Shown here piece by piece: positions 9,235 to 17,136 of a DNA stretch of 35,472 nucleotides (position 1 is the first letter of the stretch; every line of letters begins with the position of its first letter). Origin of the DNA: Ardenticatenia bacterium (GTDB taxonomy: Bacteria > Chloroflexota > Anaerolineae > 4572-78 > NAK82). The stretch is from the NCBI GenBank assembly GCA_003130875.1, contig QEXY01000103.1, positions 1 through 35,472 of the forward strand, in the 5' to 3' direction. Position numbers and translations under genes: made by a program. The notes beneath the pieces were generated by a model. That model saw only the letters and a program-made list of their open reading frames with translations. It was not told the DNA's origin and made no database searches.

Positions 9235-9340
9235 GCACTTCTGAGGGTGTTGAAAAAGTCCATCGACCGCTCAGATTTTCATAGGAAAACGGGCCAATAA
9301 AGCGGGTAACTAAAGGGTTTTTCAACACTCTCGCACTTCT
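9235..9340. mobile_element. MITE-like 90-bp inverted-repeat element with 8-bp target duplication
   Basis: The element itself is 9243-9332. Its ends are 15-base terminal inverted repeats, GAGGGTGTTGAAAAA (9243-9257) and TTTTTCAACACTCTC (9318-9332), matching at 14 of 15 positions. It is bracketed by an exact 8-base direct repeat GCACTTCT at 9235-9242 and 9333-9340, as a transposase-made target duplication would leave. It is too short to code for anything, so it would have to be moved in trans by a transposase elsewhere in the genome. No second copy was seen in the window. I do not assign it to an IS family. Confidence 0.8.
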
Positions 9341-9345
9341 AGCGC

Positions 9346-9373
9346 TTGACAAATGGGGCATTTGTGCTAAAAT
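9346..9373 (+). promoter_or_regulatory. Strong sigma-70-type promoter upstream of the sugar ABC operon
   Basis: A perfect TTGACA (9346-9351), a 16-base spacer ending in TGC (an extended -10), and TAAAAT (9368-9373). It starts 6 bases after the right target duplication of the MITE-like element and points to the binding-protein gene about 645 bases downstream. Confidence 0.7.
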
Positions 9374-9375
9374 AT

Positions 9376-9388
9376 CAGGTATGACCTG
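9376..9388. promoter_or_regulatory. Palindromic operator overlapping the transcription start
   Basis: CAGGT-ATG-ACCTG is a perfect 5-3-5 inverted repeat placed 2 bases after the -10 hexamer, where a bound repressor would block initiation. The core GT-N3-AC resembles half-sites of FadR-subfamily GntR regulators. That assignment is an inference; no regulator gene is in the window. Confidence 0.5.
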
Positions 9389-9421
9389 TAAGATGGTATT
9401 GCCACAACTCCTTCGGCATAG

Positions 9422-9850
9422 TATGTCGAGCCCATAGAAAATTTCCAAAGGTGCCCCGATGGTTCATTCCACAGACCCTTTTCTTGCGGAAATCGGGTTG
9501 ACCAGACAGGTTTCGAAGCCCTTTGGAGAGATTGCCTGGAAACATCCGAGCTCCCCTTCTATCGTTGTGTCACTTTGCTGCGCGAACTCTTATAGCCGAA
9601 GGCCTTGTCCGGCATTTCCCTTTGTAATCCCTTGTCACCTATATAAAGAGGAAAGTACAATGTGCTCGATGTCGACACAGGTGAGGAAATCATCCGTACG
9701 CTCATTAAGAGTGGTATCAACGGGATGAGTCGTCAACCTTTCAATGCTTTTGTATACCTTATTTGCCCAAAGGCACAAGGGGGGCTTCCACTCCCTCTAA
9801 ACATCCACCCCTTTTTTGCTGTTTGCTCTTCTAGGTGCTGCCGGTTCTGA
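9422..9850 (+). other. Gene-poor leader with possible decayed coding remnant
   Basis: The 910 bases between glpK and the binding-protein gene hold the MITE-like element, promoter and operator at the left, and no convincing gene. One frame (codons beginning at 9422) looks protein-like in patches, FEALWRDCLETSELPFYR at about 9509-9562 and VLDVDTGEEIIRTLIKSGIN at about 9662-9721, but stops at 9593-9595 and near 9646 interrupt it and no start fits. GAGGAAAG sits before an ATG at 9660, which opens only a 22-codon frame. This may be the remains of a lost gene or simply a long leader. I could not identify the patches. Confidence 0.3.
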
Positions 9851-10018
9851 TGCAGGATTGCCACCTTGTGACTGAGCAGTTATGCAGCAAATTGCCACAA
9901 CAGAAAGGAGGGATGCCAGGCACCATCGGACACCTGAAAACAAGATTGGCGAAAGAGTATTGTCCTTTGATATGCTACTCTAAGTCCAATGAGTCAATCA
10001 GGAAGGAGGAAAGGAAAA

Positions 10019-11380
10019 ATGTCTGGTGAGGTTCTGCGCATTTCGCGACGTGACTTTATCAAGCTGGCAGCCAGCAGCGCGATCGCGGCAGGCATCTACC
10101 CATTTATGCGGGGTGCCCCAAATACGGCATGGGCTGCGGGAGAGAATCTCCGGATGTGGTGGTGGGGTGAACAAGAAGCACCCGGCCTGGAGAAATGGGT
10201 TAAAGACAGCGTCGCTATGTTCGAAAAAGAAACGGGTGTGACCATCGAGGTGACCTTGCAGGATACCACGACGGTTATCTCCGAGTTTCAAACCGCTTCA
10301 GCAGCTGGTAACGCGCCAGACATCCAGTTCCTGTGGAACGGCATTTACCATATGGAAAGTGTTTGGTTGGGTTACCTTGAACCACTCAACGGCCTCATCT
10401 CCGATGAGCTGCTCAAGGAAGCGGATGCAACCGTGCTCAGCATCTACCAGGGCAAGCAGTATCGACTGGGTTGGTATGCTGCCTCCCCTATGTGGCTCTA
10501 CAACAAGGAGATGTTTGACAAAGCGGGCCTGAATGCGGACGAACCACCCACTACTTGGGAAGGGTTGCTGGATGCCTGTGACAAGCTCAAGTCCAAAGGG
10601 TTTACCCCCATCGTGGGTGGTCTGAAAGATGGCCCTTGGGGGGAGTGGTATATGGGGCACGCACTCGGCCCGAATCTGGACACCCCCGCTGAGGCGCTCC
10701 AGCTGTTCATTGGCGAGCTGGATTGGCGTGAACCCAAATACCATGAGCACTGGACCAAGCTGGAGCAACTTTGGAAAGCCGGTTACATGAATGAGGATAT
10801 GAACTCAATTGATCTTTACCCGGGCATGGACTATTTCGGTGCCGGCAAAGGCGCAATGACTGCTATTGTCATCCCCACCTTGGGAAAGCAAGCCAGCATG
10901 TTAGGGGCAGAGAAAGTCGGATTGATGGTCTTCCCCGCAGGCGGCAAGGGCAAGATGAACAACAAGCCCATCCGGGATCTGCAGGGATTAGGGATTTCAT
11001 CGCAGAGTCAGTATAAAGAGATCGCGGCGAAGTTCCTTGAGTTTCTGCACACCCCAGAACGCGTCCAGGCCATTTGGACTGACTCGAAAGCACTGCCTAC
11101 TGATGCCTCATGGGATGGCACTGCCATCGAGGATCCCCTGTTCCGCGAAGCTTGGAAGACCTGGGTAGTAAACCCGGACGCTGTGCCTTACATTTCTAAC
11201 TTGATGCCCGTGATGTTTTGGACCGACGCGATGTTTGTTAACTCACAGAAGATCATAGCCGGAGAATACAACGGCGAACAGGCCGGTGAAAACGCCCAGG
11301 CGGTCGCGACCAAGTGGCGCGAGCAGAATCCGGACTTGCTGGAGCACTACCAAATCTGGGCTGAGGACTTGAAGCTATAA
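10019..11380 (+). CDS. Sugar ABC transporter substrate-binding protein, Tat-exported
   Basis: This is an extracytoplasmic family-1 (MalE-like) solute-binding protein of 453 residues. The N-terminus has a twin-arginine signal (SRRDFIKLAASSAIAAG) followed by a cleavage-like APNTAWAAG, so it is probably exported folded. The mature part shows the family's FEKETGVTIEV, APDIQFLWNG, YNKEMFDKAGL and PPTTWEGLLDACDKLK. I chose the ATG at 10019 because AAGGAGG lies 9 bases upstream and the signal peptide follows directly; the ATG at 9989 would bury it. Two permease genes follow, but no ATPase, so a shared MsmX/UgpC-type ATPase must serve it. The ligand is unknown; the downstream enzymes suggest a sugar or sugar acid. 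A hairpin separates it from the permeases. Confidence 0.92.
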   Translation: MSGEVLRISRRDFIKLAASSAIAAGIYPFMRGAPNTAWAAGENLRMWWWGEQEAPGLEKWVKDSVAMFEKETGVTIEVTLQDTTTVISEFQTASAAGNAPDIQFLWNGIYHMESVWLGYLEPLNGLISDELLKEADATVLSIYQGKQYRLGWYAASPMWLYNKEMFDKAGLNADEPPTTWEGLLDACDKLKSKGFTPIVGGLKDGPWGEWYMGHALGPNLDTPAEALQLFIGELDWREPKYHEHWTKLEQLWKAGYMNEDMNSIDLYPGMDYFGAGKGAMTAIVIPTLGKQASMLGAEKVGLMVFPAGGKGKMNNKPIRDLQGLGISSQSQYKEIAAKFLEFLHTPERVQAIWTDSKALPTDASWDGTAIEDPLFREAWKTWVVNPDAVPYISNLMPVMFWTDAMFVNSQKIIAGEYNGEQAGENAQAVATKWREQNPDLLEHYQIWAEDLKL

Positions 11381-11397
11381 CACCTCCCTCTGTCTTG

Positions 11398-11430
11398 GCT
11401 CCCCTTCCCCAAAACTGAAGGAAGGGGAGC
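11398..11430 (+). promoter_or_regulatory. Intercistronic hairpin that hides the permease ribosome-binding site
   Basis: Perfect 11-bp arms GCTCCCCTTCC (11398-11408) and GGAAGGGGAGC (11420-11430) with an 11-base loop. The right arm contains the GGGGAG Shine-Dalgarno sequence of the permease gene that starts at 11434. It could both cap the binding-protein transcript and reduce permease translation, which suits the excess of binding protein that ABC importers need. Confidence 0.65.
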
Positions 11431-11433
11431 TCG

Positions 11434-12345
11434 ATGATCACATTGGGAAAAACGGAGCGACGTGCGCGTATGTTGCGGACTAAACCATGGACGCCCTACT
11501 TATATCTCGCACCGGTATCCCTGCTGATGCTGTTTGTGTTCGGCTATCCTCTGATAGCTATCTTCGACTTCAGCACGCGGCGCATTCGGGGAGCCAGCGG
11601 ACCTTTCATCGGGTTGGAGAATTACCGCCAGATCTTCAAGGATGAAGTCTTTCAACAGGCAATTTTGCACAACGCGCAGCTGCTACTGGCTGTGCCCATC
11701 CTGGTTATTGTGGGTATCGTGCTAGCCGTGTTGCTCTATGAGCGCGTAGCAGGTTGGCGCATCTATCGCACGATTCTCTTTGCTCCCTTCATTATAGCGA
11801 TACCGGTCATCGGGATCGTCTTCAGCAACATGCTCTCTCTAAACGGTGCCGTCAACGAATTGTTGCGTGCAGTGGGATTGGATTTTCTGGCATTGGACTG
11901 GCTGGGAAGCGCCCAAATGGCATTGTGGTCAGTGATGGCAATTATCATCTGGCATGAAATGGGCTTTGGCGTGGTGCTTTTTCTGGCGCGATTGCTGAGT
12001 CTCAATGAGGAGATTCAGGAGGCAGCCCGAATTGATGGCGCTGGTTGGTGGCAACGTTTGTGGTATGTCACCATTCCGCAACTCAAGGACGTCACAGAGT
12101 TCTATGCTGTGGTCAGTGTCATCACTATGCTAGCGTGGGTCTTCCCGTTCGTATATGTGATGACGCGGGGTGGCCCAGGCAACGCCACACAAGTGATGGA
12201 GCTCTACATCTTCAACTTCGCCTTTCGCAACTCGTTACCAGGGATCGCCTCGGCCGTAGCGGTCATCCTATTCCTGATTACGCTGGCATTGATGATACCC
12301 CTCTTCCAGCTGCGTGCCCGAACTGAGATGGAAGGAATCGAATGA
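11434..12345 (+). CDS. Sugar ABC transporter permease, MalF type
   Basis: This 303-residue inner-membrane permease has about six hydrophobic helices, the first at LYLAPVSLLMLFVFGYPLI. The cytoplasmic EAA loop, EAARIDGAGWWQRLWYVTIP, lies around residues 193-212; this is where the transporter's ATPase docks. Size and motif fit the MalF-like subunit of carbohydrate importers (CUT1). The start at 11434 uses the GGGGAG that sits inside the upstream hairpin; an internal ATG at 11470 is a possible alternative. Its stop overlaps the next permease start by 4 bases. Confidence 0.93.
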   Translation: MITLGKTERRARMLRTKPWTPYLYLAPVSLLMLFVFGYPLIAIFDFSTRRIRGASGPFIGLENYRQIFKDEVFQQAILHNAQLLLAVPILVIVGIVLAVLLYERVAGWRIYRTILFAPFIIAIPVIGIVFSNMLSLNGAVNELLRAVGLDFLALDWLGSAQMALWSVMAIIIWHEMGFGVVLFLARLLSLNEEIQEAARIDGAGWWQRLWYVTIPQLKDVTEFYAVVSVITMLAWVFPFVYVMTRGGPGNATQVMELYIFNFAFRNSLPGIASAVAVILFLITLALMIPLFQLRARTEMEGIE

Positions 12346-13235
12346 GCGTGCGAGAAATGCGAGCCACCTTGGAAGAGGTGCACAGCGCGACGCGTGTCAG
12401 CGTGTCGAGACGTCGATTCGACTGGTCAGTCATTATCAAACAGCTGGTGCTGCTGCTGGCTGCTTTCACGGTTTTATTTCCTGCCTATTTCATGGTGATC
12501 ACCCCCCTCAAAACTCAAGAAGCTTACTCGCTCAGCAAGCTGGGATTCCCTACTCAGATATACTTGGGCAACTTTGAGACGGCACTGCGCGGCGGTCGCT
12601 TCTTCCTGTGGTTCGGTAACAGCATCATCCTGTCGGTGGGAGCTGTGGCACTCTCGACGCTGGTCGCCGCTATGGGAGCTTTTGCGACTTCACGGATGAA
12701 CTTCCGTGGACGCAATTTGTTGCTCTCGCTCATTAGCTCTTTGATGGTGATCCCACCAGTGGTAATGCTTATCCCACTCTTCTTACTCTTGACCCGGATC
12801 AAGATGACCAGCACTTATCCAGGTGCTATCCTGGTTTATGCTGGCCTGCTTGCCCCCTTCTCGGTTTATCTGCTCAACAATTTCTTCCGCACCATCCCGC
12901 ACGAGATCATCGAATCGGCACTGATGGATGGCGCCTCACCGCTGGATATTCTCTTTCGTATTATGCTTCCCCTTTCGGCGCCAGCATTGATGACGCTGAT
13001 CACGGTAAATATGCTGTGGGTCTGGAATGACCTTCTAATCGCCCTGGTCTTGTTGCCCGAAGACAGCATGCGCACCCTGATGGTGGGTATCACCGTGTTC
13101 GGCTCACGTTACAACGCAGATGTTCCAGTATCTATGGCGGGCATGTTAATGGCCAGTGTTCCCATCTTCTTGATCTACCTGTTCGGACAACGTTACTTCA
13201 TTCGCGGCTTGGTAGCCGGCGCCATCAAGGGATAG
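12342..13235 (+). CDS. Sugar ABC transporter permease, MalG type
   Basis: The 297-residue partner permease begins at an ATGA overlap with the MalF-type gene. It has about six membrane helices after a charged cytoplasmic N-terminus of about 28 residues. The EAA-type loop [20 protein letters not shown] lies at about residues 188-207, and the ending [13 protein letters not shown] is the classic C-terminus of CUT1 MalG-like subunits. With the upstream protein it should form the heterodimeric channel for the Tat-exported binding protein. Confidence 0.95.
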   Translation: MSVREMRATLEEVHSATRVSVSRRRFDWSVIIKQLVLLLAAFTVLFPAYFMVITPLKTQEAYSLSKLGFPTQIYLGNFETALRGGRFFLWFGNSIILSVGAVALSTLVAAMGAFATSRMNFRGRNLLLSLISSLMVIPPVVMLIPLFLLLTRIKMTSTYPGAILVYAGLLAPFSVYLLNNFFRTIPHEIIESALMDGASPLDILFRIMLPLSAPALMTLITVNMLWVWNDLLIALVLLPEDSMRTLMVGITVFGSRYNADVPVSMAGMLMASVPIFLIYLFGQRYFIRGLVAGAIKG

Positions 13236-13254
13236 TCGGGAGGGAACAAGTTCT

Positions 13255-14073
13255 ATGGAAGCCGCTGTCGTCACAGGTGCCAGTAAGGGGATCGGCTATG
13301 CGATTGCTGAGTGTCTCCTGCAAGAAGGTTGGCAGGTGGTCGGCGTTGCTCGACATTACAATGAAGGGCTGCAAAAGATGGAGGCCACCTATGGAAGCGC
13401 TTTTCGCACCGTGTTGGGTGATGTGCGCTTTCGCGAAACTCACGAGCGCGCCGCTGAGGCAGCCCAGCAGATGGGCCGGCTAAGCGGTTGGGTGAACAAC
13501 GCCGGCATCGAAATCCAAACGCGTGCCCACGATTTGAACGAAGCGGATATGCACGAAATCCTGCAGGTCAATTTGGTGGGCTACCTGCTGGGGTGTTCGG
13601 TGGCCTGCGCTGTGTTCGTCCGGGAACGCACTCCAGGCTCCATTGTCAACATTTCCTCGATCCGCGCCATTGTCTCTTTTCCTTCTGGCTTTGTGTACGA
13701 GGCAGCAAACGGTGGACGTGATGCCTTGACACGTTCGGTGGCCGTGCAATACGGCCATTTAGGCATCCGTTGCAATGCCGTGCGTCCTGGCAATATCCTC
13801 ACTCCTCTCTCGTTGCTCGATCTCGAGCGCGCACCTGATCCAGCGGCGCTACGCGCGAAGTGGAACGATGAACAACCGTTGCGTCGTGTGGGCAGACCGG
13901 AGGAAGTGGCCCATCTGGTCGCTTTTCTCCTTTCACCCAAAGCGTCCTTCATAACCGGCGCCTGCATCAACGTGGACGGCGGTGCTACGGCGCGTTCGTA
14001 TCCTTACCCGCCTGATCACAACATCCCTAACATGCCGGGTTGGCCACCCACATCCGAGGGAGAGCCACAGTGA
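13255..14073 (+). CDS. Short-chain dehydrogenase/reductase with catalytic Lys replaced by Asn
   Basis: This 272-residue protein of the classical SDR family should bind NAD(P). It has the dinucleotide loop TGASKGIG (residues 7-14), NNAG at 81-84, the catalytic-serine segment NISS, a C-terminal INVDGG, and an extended Pro-rich tail. The catalytic YxxxK is changed: Tyr148 is followed by Glu-Ala-Ala-Asn, so the lysine position (codon 13708-13710, aac) holds asparagine. Because that Lys positions the nicotinamide ribose and lowers the Tyr pKa, activity may be reduced, altered or absent. It lies 19 bases after the MalG-type permease gene and overlaps the DUF4432-like gene, so it belongs to the sugar operon, perhaps as a polyol or sugar dehydrogenase. 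Confidence 0.9.
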   Translation: MEAAVVTGASKGIGYAIAECLLQEGWQVVGVARHYNEGLQKMEATYGSAFRTVLGDVRFRETHERAAEAAQQMGRLSGWVNNAGIEIQTRAHDLNEADMHEILQVNLVGYLLGCSVACAVFVRERTPGSIVNISSIRAIVSFPSGFVYEAANGGRDALTRSVAVQYGHLGIRCNAVRPGNILTPLSLLDLERAPDPAALRAKWNDEQPLRRVGRPEEVAHLVAFLLSPKASFITGACINVDGGATARSYPYPPDHNIPNMPGWPPTSEGEPQ

Positions 14074-15149
14074 CGATGAAGCGTGCTTGCCTGGTCCAAG
14101 AGGTGTTGTTGGGGCGCACGTTGCGTGCATTGCGCCTCGAAAATGATCAACTGCGCACCACCGTTCTGCTCGACAAGGGGGCAGACATCTACGAGCTCCT
14201 TTACAAACCGTTTGGTGTAGACGTGCTGTGGAAGACACCCTGGGGATTGCGGGAACCCGCGCGCGGCGCTGCGCTGAGCCTGGATACGGAGACCACCTGG
14301 CTGGAATATTATCCCGGTGGTTGGCAGGTGTTGTTTCCCAACGGAGGTGATGAGTGTCACTACGGTGGTGTCCGATTGAACATGCACGGCGAGGCATCGC
14401 TGATCGCATGGGAATGCTGTGGAATCTTTCAGGGGGCAACGTTTGTCGAAGTGCAGCTCGAGACGCGCCTGTTCCGCAGTCCATTTCGCATGCGCCGGAC
14501 CTTGCGCGTTGAAAAGGGACAGCCAGCGCTATTCATATATGAGCGCGTCACCAACGAAGCGGGTGAGCGGATGGATTACATGTGGGGGCACCACCCGGCA
14601 TTCGGAGCACCATTTCTGAGCGGGGCTTGCTGGGTTGACACCGCAGCGCGCACTCTGTTGGCAGACGAAGTGCTCACTGGGACGCATAACCCATTGGAGG
14701 GGGGACAGCGTTACACTTGGCCGCTGGTCGAGACGGCAAGCGGTCTAGTGGATATGTCCCGCGTGCCCGGCTCGAACGAACCACGCTATACCCTGGGTTA
14801 CCTGGCCGACTTTGAGGCAGGCTGGTATGCGATCACAAACCCCGAGCTGGGCTTCGGTGTCGGCTTGAGTTGGCCGGTGGATGTGTTCCCTTACGCCTGG
14901 CTGTGGCAGGAGATGCATGCTTCTGCCGGCTTTCCCTTTTACAAGAATTGCTACACGATGGCCATCGAGCCCAACACAAGCATTCCTGGTCGGGGATTGG
15001 CCACCGTGATGCAAGAGATGGCTACGCACCGCACCTTGGCACCGGGTCAATCTGCCGAGGTGACTCTGTGTGCGGTGTTTTACCCGGCAAACGGCCGCGT
15101 GCAAAGGATCGATTTGGATGGAACTGTCCATCCAGCGCACAATCGATAA
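14070..15149 (+). CDS. DUF4432 / aldose 1-epimerase-like protein
   Basis: This 359-residue protein resembles the galactose-mutarotase beta-sandwich fold, in the DUF4432-type branch often found in sugar catabolic operons. It shows [20 protein letters not shown] near residue 30, [15 protein letters not shown] near 80, the histidine pair in [12 protein letters not shown] near 175, and a conserved glutamate region ([11 protein letters not shown]) toward the C-terminus. Epimerases of this fold interconvert alpha and beta anomers. I chose the GTG at 14070, which forms a 4-base GTGA overlap with the SDR stop and has GGAG 7 bases upstream; the ATG at 14076 is the alternative. Its role as a mutarotase is inferred from fold and context. 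Confidence 0.75.
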   Translation: MTMKRACLVQEVLLGRTLRALRLENDQLRTTVLLDKGADIYELLYKPFGVDVLWKTPWGLREPARGAALSLDTETTWLEYYPGGWQVLFPNGGDECHYGGVRLNMHGEASLIAWECCGIFQGATFVEVQLETRLFRSPFRMRRTLRVEKGQPALFIYERVTNEAGERMDYMWGHHPAFGAPFLSGACWVDTAARTLLADEVLTGTHNPLEGGQRYTWPLVETASGLVDMSRVPGSNEPRYTLGYLADFEAGWYAITNPELGFGVGLSWPVDVFPYAWLWQEMHASAGFPFYKNCYTMAIEPNTSIPGRGLATVMQEMATHRTLAPGQSAEVTLCAVFYPANGRVQRIDLDGTVHPAHNR

Positions 15150-15223
15150 AGTTGTCAAATGCCTGGGTCTCTTCTCATACACCCAGCAACCATGACGCTT
15201 AAGATGTGTGGGAGGAAACTTCT

Positions 15224-16087
15224 ATGGCAGAACCGGTCAAAATGTTGATGGCACGTGAGGATTTCGTCACCTTTAGCTATGGCAAAGATCATTGCGAGTG
15301 CGTCGCTTGGGGGCCGGATGGCTACATCTATGCCGGCGGCGAAGCGGGGCAGATCTACCGCGTCAATCTAGAAGACGGCGCCACAGAGGTCATCGCCAAT
15401 CTAGGTGTGGATGCGTTGGGTATCTGCATCGACGCGCATGCCAATTTATATGTGTGTAGCGAAAACGGACACGCTGTTTTTCGCGTGACTCAACGCGGCG
15501 AAGTGTCGGTCTACTCACAAGGCGCGCCAGAGCGGCCGATGCGCCTGCCCAACTATCCCGTCTTCGACCGCACCGGCAATATGTACGTCTCCGATTCGTC
15601 CGACTGGGAAGGTGCCAACGGTTGTATTTATTGCATCGCACCGGATGGACGTACCCGGGTGGTCAGCGCAACCGATTTGCGCTTTCCCAACGGCATGGCA
15701 CTTTCTCCCGAGGGTGACGCCTTGTACTTTATCGAGTCAAACCTGCCGGGTGTCAGAAAGGCGGAAATCTTGCCCGATGGTTCGTTGGCTACACCGGAAA
15801 CCGTGGTAGAGATGCCCTACACCGTGCCGGATGGATTGGCGTTCGACGTGGCGCATAATCTATACATCTCGTGCTATGTACCGCACCGTCTCTATCGACT
15901 GTCCCCCGATGGGCGCCTGGAGATCATGTTCGACGACTGGCAAGGCACGCTGCTCAACGCGCCCACCAATATCGCATTTGCCGGTCCAGACCTGTGCACG
16001 ATGGTGTTCGCCAATCTGGGAGGCACGTGGTTGACCAAGGCACAGATGCCATTGGCCGGCATCCCGCTATGTTATCCGCGCCTGTGA
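15224..16087 (+). CDS. SMP-30 / gluconolactonase-like beta-propeller protein
   Basis: This 287-residue protein has the repeated blades of the SMP-30/gluconolactonase/LRE-like propeller: GPDGYIYAGGEAGQIYRV, NLYVCSENGHAVFRV, PNGMALSPEGDALYF and GLAFDVAHNLYISC. Such enzymes hydrolyse sugar lactones with one divalent metal, and the likely metal residues (Glu, Asn, Asp) fit the NGMALS and PDGLAFD positions. The ATG at 15224 has GGAGG 8 bases upstream, so it is preferred over the in-frame start at 15206. Beside an SDR and a mutarotase-like protein, it could hydrolyse the lactone formed when the imported sugar is oxidised. Confidence 0.85.
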   Translation: MAEPVKMLMAREDFVTFSYGKDHCECVAWGPDGYIYAGGEAGQIYRVNLEDGATEVIANLGVDALGICIDAHANLYVCSENGHAVFRVTQRGEVSVYSQGAPERPMRLPNYPVFDRTGNMYVSDSSDWEGANGCIYCIAPDGRTRVVSATDLRFPNGMALSPEGDALYFIESNLPGVRKAEILPDGSLATPETVVEMPYTVPDGLAFDVAHNLYISCYVPHRLYRLSPDGRLEIMFDDWQGTLLNAPTNIAFAGPDLCTMVFANLGGTWLTKAQMPLAGIPLCYPRL

Positions 16088-16162
16088 AATAGATAGGCAA
16101 TCTAGCACTATGACGTTCCTGACCGGCAGGACGAACGAGCAGAGGGTGTAGTATAGCAATCT

Positions 16163-17101
16163 ATGGAATGGAAAGAATCAATTCCGACCCGATACGCCTA
16201 TGGTGAGGAGTTGGTCGTATTGGGGCATGAGCTTCCCAATCTGGTAGTATTGGAAGCGGACATCTCCAAGTCCACCCAAACCTACCGCTTTGCCAAAGTG
16301 TTTCCTGAACGTTTCTTTCAAATGGGGGTAGCTGAGTCCAATATGATGATGGTTGCAGCCGGTCTTGCTACCACTGGCAAGATCCCCTTCGCCAGCACGT
16401 ATGCCGTCTTCGGCACGATGCGTGCCTGTGAGCAGGTGCGCACGTTCATCGCGCATACCCATCTGAACGTCAAGATCGCCTGTAGCCATGGCGGCGTGAC
16501 ACCGGGCAACGACGGGGTGACCCATCAGGCGACCGAAGATCTGGGTATTATGCGCACCATTCCACGGATGACCGTGATTGTGCCGGCCGATTACTACGCC
16601 ACGCGCAAGCTGGTGCGCGCAGCGGCCTACCATGTGGGACCTGTGTATCTCCGCTTTACCCGTGATCCGGTGCCGGTGATCTACTCTGCTGAAGACGAGT
16701 TTGTCATCGGCAAAGGAAAGCTGTTGCGCTCCGGCGACGACGTGTCGCTGATCGCCATCGGAGACATGGTGGCCATTGCTCTGGAAGCACACGAGCAATT
16801 GGCACAACAAGGCATCCATGCCGAGGTGATCGATATCCATACACTCAAACCGATTGACCGTGCGCTTATTGTTCAGACGGCGCGCAAAACACGCCGCGTG
16901 GTAACTCTAGAAGATCACCAGATTCACGGTGGGCTCGGCAGCGCTGTGGCGGAGGTGTTAGGCGAAGAATCTCCCACGCCGATGCGTCGCATTGGCCTGC
17001 GGGATACTTTCGCCGAATCAGGCGAGTATCGCCTGCTGTTGCAGAAGTACAGTATGGATAGCGCCGCCGTCATAGCGGCCGTCAAGGAACTAATGTCATA
17101 G
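16163..17101 (+). CDS. Transketolase, C-terminal subunit (split enzyme)
   Basis: This 312-residue protein carries the Pyr and C-terminal domains of transketolase: YAYGEELVVLGHELPNLVVL, the conserved catalytic glutamate in MGVAESNMMMVAAGLA, THQATEDLGIMRTIP, and the C-terminal EDHQIHGGLGSAVAEVL. With the next gene product it should form a two-chain transketolase that moves a two-carbon ketol unit between sugars using thiamine diphosphate and Mg. It comes before the N-terminal subunit, the reverse of the usual order. Paralogy to DXP synthase and pyruvate dehydrogenase beta is ruled against by length and pairing. The ribosome site is weak. Confidence 0.92.
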   Translation: MEWKESIPTRYAYGEELVVLGHELPNLVVLEADISKSTQTYRFAKVFPERFFQMGVAESNMMMVAAGLATTGKIPFASTYAVFGTMRACEQVRTFIAHTHLNVKIACSHGGVTPGNDGVTHQATEDLGIMRTIPRMTVIVPADYYATRKLVRAAAYHVGPVYLRFTRDPVPVIYSAEDEFVIGKGKLLRSGDDVSLIAIGDMVAIALEAHEQLAQQGIHAEVIDIHTLKPIDRALIVQTARKTRRVVTLEDHQIHGGLGSAVAEVLGEESPTPMRRIGLRDTFAESGEYRLLLQKYSMDSAAVIAAVKELMS

Positions 17102-17136
17102 TGCGATCGACACGAAGCTAAGGAAGCTAAGAGAAG

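Noticed and set aside
9459-9728. Open frame of 89 codons from the ATG at 9459
   Set aside because: No ribosome site, Ser/Cys/Pro-rich random-looking sequence, and the more protein-like patches lie in a different frame.
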